This document shows positions 6,091 to 7,717 of a stretch of DNA of 7,717 nt, in pieces. The notes under the pieces are model-generated. The model ran no database searches, was not told the DNA's origin, and was given only the letters and a program-made list of their open reading frames with translations. This DNA comes from an uncultured Aliterella sp. GTDB lineage: Bacteria; Cyanobacteriota; Cyanobacteriia; Cyanobacteriales; Chroococcidiopsidaceae. The stretch covers positions 1 through 7,717 of the forward strand of contig CAJQOK010000284.1 of the NCBI GenBank assembly GCA_905479905.1, in the 5' to 3' direction. Position 1 is the stretch's first letter. Each line of letters opens with the position of its first letter. The translations under genes and the position numbers were made by a program.

Positions 6091-6325
6091 TTTTAGTCAG
6101 GCTAAACGGGGTGCTGTGATTCCACAAACAGGCAAAACCCGTATAACAATTTATATAGATGATGATATCCTCGAAACATTCCGAGAACGGGGTGAATCTG
6201 CTGGTAAAGGCTATCAAACTATTATGAATGAAGCTTTACGAGAGTACCTTAAAAAGGTAAAGCAGCCCCTAGATGAGGAAACATTGCGCCGAGTCATCCA
6301 AGAGGAACTTCGTGCAATTAAATAA
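6074..6325 (+). CDS. brnA: BrnA family antitoxin
   Basis: 83 residues from ATG 6074, with GGAG (6060-6063) ten bases upstream. Family features: the N-terminal AEYDFSQAKRGAVIP (3-17), which in relatives contacts the toxin; a beta strand TRITIYID (22-29); and the helices of a ribbon-helix-helix-like DNA-binding fold, DDILETFRERGE and YQTIMNEALREYLKKV (47-62). The C-terminal helix is charged (EETLRRVIQEELRAIK). BrnA neutralises BrnT by direct binding and represses the operon. The gene starts inside the 3' end of brnT, the standard toxin-first order of this system. The antitoxin looks fully intact, unlike the toxin's start. The pair lies between two copies of the hydrolase 3' end, consistent with mobile or accessory status. 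Confidence 0.93.
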   Translation: MKAEYDFSQAKRGAVIPQTGKTRITIYIDDDILETFRERGESAGKGYQTIMNEALREYLKKVKQPLDEETLRRVIQEELRAIK

Positions 6326-6354
6326 AGTTACTCAACTATTTTCCCCTAGTGCGT

Positions 6355-6405
6355 GCGAAGCTCTGCGAGCTTGTGGCTCTATCGCACCTCGGCTTAATGA
6401 ACGAG
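6355..6405 (+). repeat. Dispersed repeat, copy 2
   Basis: 51 bases matching 5601-5652. It has the same left end GCGAAGCTCTGCGAGC, a CTATCGC middle and right end GGCTTAATGAACGAG. It lacks the outer AAGCCAAAG arm seen in copy 1, so the large hairpin is not conserved here. It leads directly into the second copy of the hydrolase 3' end. Confidence 0.8.
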
Positions 6406-6494
6406 ATGCAATTTATATATAGGTAAATGCGATCGCAAATGTTAGTCAATGTCCCCATGATCAAGCGCCAGACAAAGTACATCCGTTAATTATC
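6381..6494 (+). repeat. Direct repeat DR-A: junction plus hydrolase tail (pairs with 7606-7717)
   Basis: About 114 bases shared with 7606-7717. Shared blocks in order: ATCGC; GCTTRATGAACGAGATGCA; TAGGTAAATGCGATCGCAAATG; then the hydrolase-tail bases TGTCCCCA, CCAGACAAAG and ATCCGTTAATTAT. The match covers both the non-hydrolase junction and the tail. So this composite formed once and was then copied, or was acquired twice from the same element family. Confidence 0.85.
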
Positions 6495-6518
6495 AGCTTG
6501 TGGGCAGAAACAATATAA
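6423..6518 (+). pseudogene. Detached copy 2 of the alpha/beta hydrolase 3' end
   Basis: In the frame of the TAA at 6516-6518 this stretch reads VNAIANVSQCPHDQAPDKV..., then HPLII and WAETI. The intact-frame hydrolase has VKPIANAGHCPHDEAPDKV..., then NPLII, at residues 265-288. Over the 57 bases from 6438 I count 46 identical to 5508-5564. Frame is preserved with no indels. The catalytic His of the parent (His273) is Gln here, and an in-frame TAG (6420-6422) closes the frame upstream, so there is no functional gene. It marks a past partial duplication or insertion event. Confidence 0.85.
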
Positions 6519-6671
6519 TTTTTGCTCCCATCTCAGAATCGGATGAAATCAGAAATTAATGATTGCCTTATTCAAGGAAAGTAGCAGTAAACCGCGATCG
6601 CTTTTCCTATCCACTCATTCTAGTAGAGTATGAGTATTTTTGTCCGTCAATTGTGGATGATTCCCCTCATT
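6519..6671. other. Non-coding stretch after hydrolase-tail copy 2; no gene seen
   Basis: Together with 6326-6518 this makes a 346-base interval without a functional gene. The first part holds dispersed repeat copy 2 and the hydrolase tail. In 6519-6671 I see one HIP1 octamer (6594-6601) and nothing else recognisable: no strong promoter, no RNA gene and no coding frame with a family signature. Confidence 0.6.
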
Positions 6672-7253
6672 TCATTGATTTTCAGGAGGAAGCGCCTCGA
6701 TATATGGCGCAATATAATTGCAACCTTTTTCGATATAGTACGTTGTAAACAGAGATTCAAACTCCTGTTTTACTAATTGAATTGCAGCCTTCAAACGTTG
6801 GCGACCATATACTAAGAACTGCGCTGTAGAATATGCATAATATTCTTTCTCTTTATCGGCAATATTTTTCTTGAATGCATCTTGGTAAAGCTCACGTCCC
6901 TCATCAATCAATTGTTCAATGGATGAAGTAAAACAAATAGACTCTCCACTTGGAAGATCAATTTTTTTATCTTGAATAAATCCAATCACCTTTCTCATGC
7001 ATTCACGGGTCTGGTCAACTGATAAGCATTGCTCATCTTTTCGTCTAAATCCCCATTGAGTGCAACCATTTGTAACTTCAAGAACTCGCAAAAGTGCAAG
7101 TTTATCAAGCTCTTCTGAGTCTAGTTTCTGCAATTGCTGAATATGATGTTCAATCTGTTTGCTAAATCCCTGGAAATCAGTCTCAAAATAGTCTTTGAGT
7201 TCTTTGATCTGGGCTAACTGTTGCCAATTGAACATGATTATTGAGTTGAACAT
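6672..7253 (-). CDS. Unrecognised 193-residue soluble, mainly helical protein
   Basis: The start is ATG 7253, supported by a strong GGAGGT (7263-7268 on the plus strand as ACCTCC) nine bases upstream; the stop is TGA at 6672-6674. I do not recognise the family. The sequence is polar and helix-rich: residues 10-56 (WQQLAQIKELKDYFETDFQGFSK...), 78-96 and 113-173 (with YYAYSTAQFLVYGRQRLKAAIQLV). There are five Cys (64, 76, 85, 107, 178) without a zinc-finger spacing, and no membrane segment or signal peptide. The first six codons are a near-copy of the next six (MFNSII then MFNWQQ; about 15 of 18 bases repeat), so a second ATG lies at 7235. It has no HIP1 site and is AT-rich. It lies alone between two copies of the hydrolase 3' end, opposite in strand to them, like cargo of an insertion. 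No function is proposed. Confidence 0.75.
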   Translation of the reverse strand: MFNSIIMFNWQQLAQIKELKDYFETDFQGFSKQIEHHIQQLQKLDSEELDKLALLRVLEVTNGCTQWGFRRKDEQCLSVDQTRECMRKVIGFIQDKKIDLPSGESICFTSSIEQLIDEGRELYQDAFKKNIADKEKEYYAYSTAQFLVYGRQRLKAAIQLVKQEFESLFTTYYIEKGCNYIAPYIEALPPENQ

Positions 7254-7423
7254 TATTGAGTTACCTCCAAATCATTCATTTTTAGGCTGTCTGGGCGGCT
7301 AACTATTTATTGTACTGAAATTTTCCTTATAATCATCTTTTATTCAATAACGATAAACAAGCATCACAGTGGTTTTCGAGCAGAATATGCCGAAAGATTC
7401 TGTATAACATTCATATTTGGACG

Positions 7424-7480
7424 TACAGAATTTTTCCGTATATATCCACCCTGTATGGGGTACTATACAGAATTTTTACG
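7424..7480 (+). repeat. Pair of 15-base direct repeats TACAGAATTTTTMCG
   Basis: TACAGAATTTTTCCG (7424-7438) and TACAGAATTTTTACG (7466-7480) differ at one base, and their starts are 42 bases apart (four helical turns). ATTCTGTA (7397-7404) is the exact inverse of TACAGAAT in the first copy. The spacing and mixed orientation look like binding sites for a dimeric regulator, but the block may equally be a degraded repeat. Confidence 0.5.
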
Positions 7481-7521
7481 AAGTCCACTAGATATTATAC
7501 GTGCGCGATCGCTCTCCCTAC

Positions 7522-7533
7522 CTCGTTCATTAA
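7522..7533 (-). repeat. Inverted copy of the 12-mer TTAATGAACGAG
   Basis: CTCGTTCATTAA on the plus strand is the exact reverse complement of the 12-mer ending the dispersed repeats at 5641-5652 and 6394-6405. The direct one-mismatch copy at 7617-7628 faces it 83 bases away, so the two form an inverted pair. As at 5652, a HIP1 octamer lies close by on the same side (7505-7512). Confidence 0.7.
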
Positions 7534-7605
7534 TACTTAAACACACTTGGTCAAAAGCATATTTATCTCTGTTTTTGATTGAATACGTACTCATTTCTCC
7601 TCAAC

Positions 7606-7717
7606 ATCGCTTCTGCTTGATGAACGAGATGCAGTTTAGATGTAGGTAAATGCGATCGCAAATGCCGATCATTGTCCCCACAATGAAGCACCAGACAAAG
7701 GAAATCCGTTAATTATT
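7606..7717 (+). repeat. Direct repeat DR-B: junction plus hydrolase tail, running off the window
   Basis: Counterpart of 6381-6494. It opens with ATCGC, then GCTTGATGAACGAGATGCAG, then TAGGTAAATGCGATCGCAAATG and the hydrolase-tail bases. The similarity was still continuing at the window edge, so the full extent cannot be seen. Confidence 0.85.
7646..7717 (+). pseudogene. Detached copy 3 of the alpha/beta hydrolase 3' end (cut by window edge)
   Basis: In frame it reads VNAIANADHCPHNEAPDKG, then NPLII, against VKPIANAGHCPHDEAPDKV, then NPLII, in the parent gene. From 7661 I count 48 of 57 bases identical to the parent and 45 of 57 identical to copy 2, so the three tails are about equally diverged. 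The catalytic His is kept here. An in-frame TAG (7643-7645), also present before copy 2, closes the frame upstream. The rest lies beyond the window. Confidence 0.85.

Larger units (their letters stand above)
7254..7605. other. Non-coding stretch upstream of the 193-residue gene; contains CAGAAT/ATTCTG cluster
   Basis: I see no convincing gene here; the only open frame (from 7455, plus) runs through the dispersed junction repeat and shows no family signature. Near the left end is the ribosome-binding site of the minus-strand gene. From 7381 to 7480 there are four CAGAAT/ATTCTG boxes, two of them within a 15-base direct repeat. A HIP1 octamer lies at 7505-7512 and an inverted TTAATGAACGAG at 7522-7533. 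On the plus strand a TATAAT (7328-7333) is present without a clear -35 box. Confidence 0.55.

Noticed and set aside
6563..6748. Plus-strand open frame of 61 codons
   Set aside because: Its 3' part overlaps the end of the minus-strand 193-residue gene, and its product has no recognisable features.
7455..7649. Plus-strand open frame of 64 codons at the right end
   Set aside because: It runs through the 15-base repeat, the inverted 12-mer and the dispersed junction repeat, has no ribosome-binding site and shows no family signature.

Overview
The window looks like the chromosome of a cyanobacterium. It holds at least nine perfect copies of the HIP1 octamer GCGATCGC (positions 314, 795, 2205, 5246, 5652, 6429, 6594, 7505, 7652). 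It also carries tandem heptamer repeats of the kind found in filamentous and related cyanobacteria, and a very clear carotenoid isomerase gene (crtH). Several other genes are typical of cyanobacterial genomes: a YggT/Ycf19 protein, an EGY-like site-2 protease tail and a lumen-type secreted protein. I cannot name the genus.

Layout. Positions 1-2840 are ordinary core genome: the 3' end of a probable membrane protease gene (+), an abutting convergent hypothetical gene (-), a small secreted protein (+), a two-armed heptamer repeat, then a YggT-family gene, a glycine-zipper membrane protein gene and upp (all -). Between the divergent upp and crtH lies a compact, gene-free block. It has a perfect palindrome, a near-consensus promoter (TTGACA-N18-TATAGT), about 75 transcribed bases with a CU-rich stretch, then a hairpin and nine T. 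This looks like a small RNA gene or a crtH leader attenuator. crtH follows, and 40 bases after it an alpha/beta hydrolase gene. That hydrolase is interrupted by one in-frame TAG; reading frame and family similarity continue unbroken beyond it.

Positions 5587-7717 look like an accessory region built around the 3' end of the hydrolase. The last codons of the hydrolase recur, diverged but still readable, at about 6423-6518 and again at 7646 to the window edge. Each extra tail is preceded by the same junction sequence containing TTAATGAACGAG or a one-base variant. Cargo lies between the tails: a BrnT/BrnA toxin-antitoxin pair between tails 1 and 2, and an unrecognised 193-residue gene between tails 2 and 3. 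The layout suggests stepwise insertion or duplication at a hotspot at the hydrolase 3' end. No recombinase gene is visible in the window.

How the genes may work together: crtH makes all-trans lycopene for carotenoid synthesis and may be co-transcribed with the hydrolase. The brnTA pair is a self-contained, probably autoregulated stress or maintenance module; its toxin reading frame begins at CTG rather than ATG. Most functional statements rest on reading translated sequence by eye; no database search was run.
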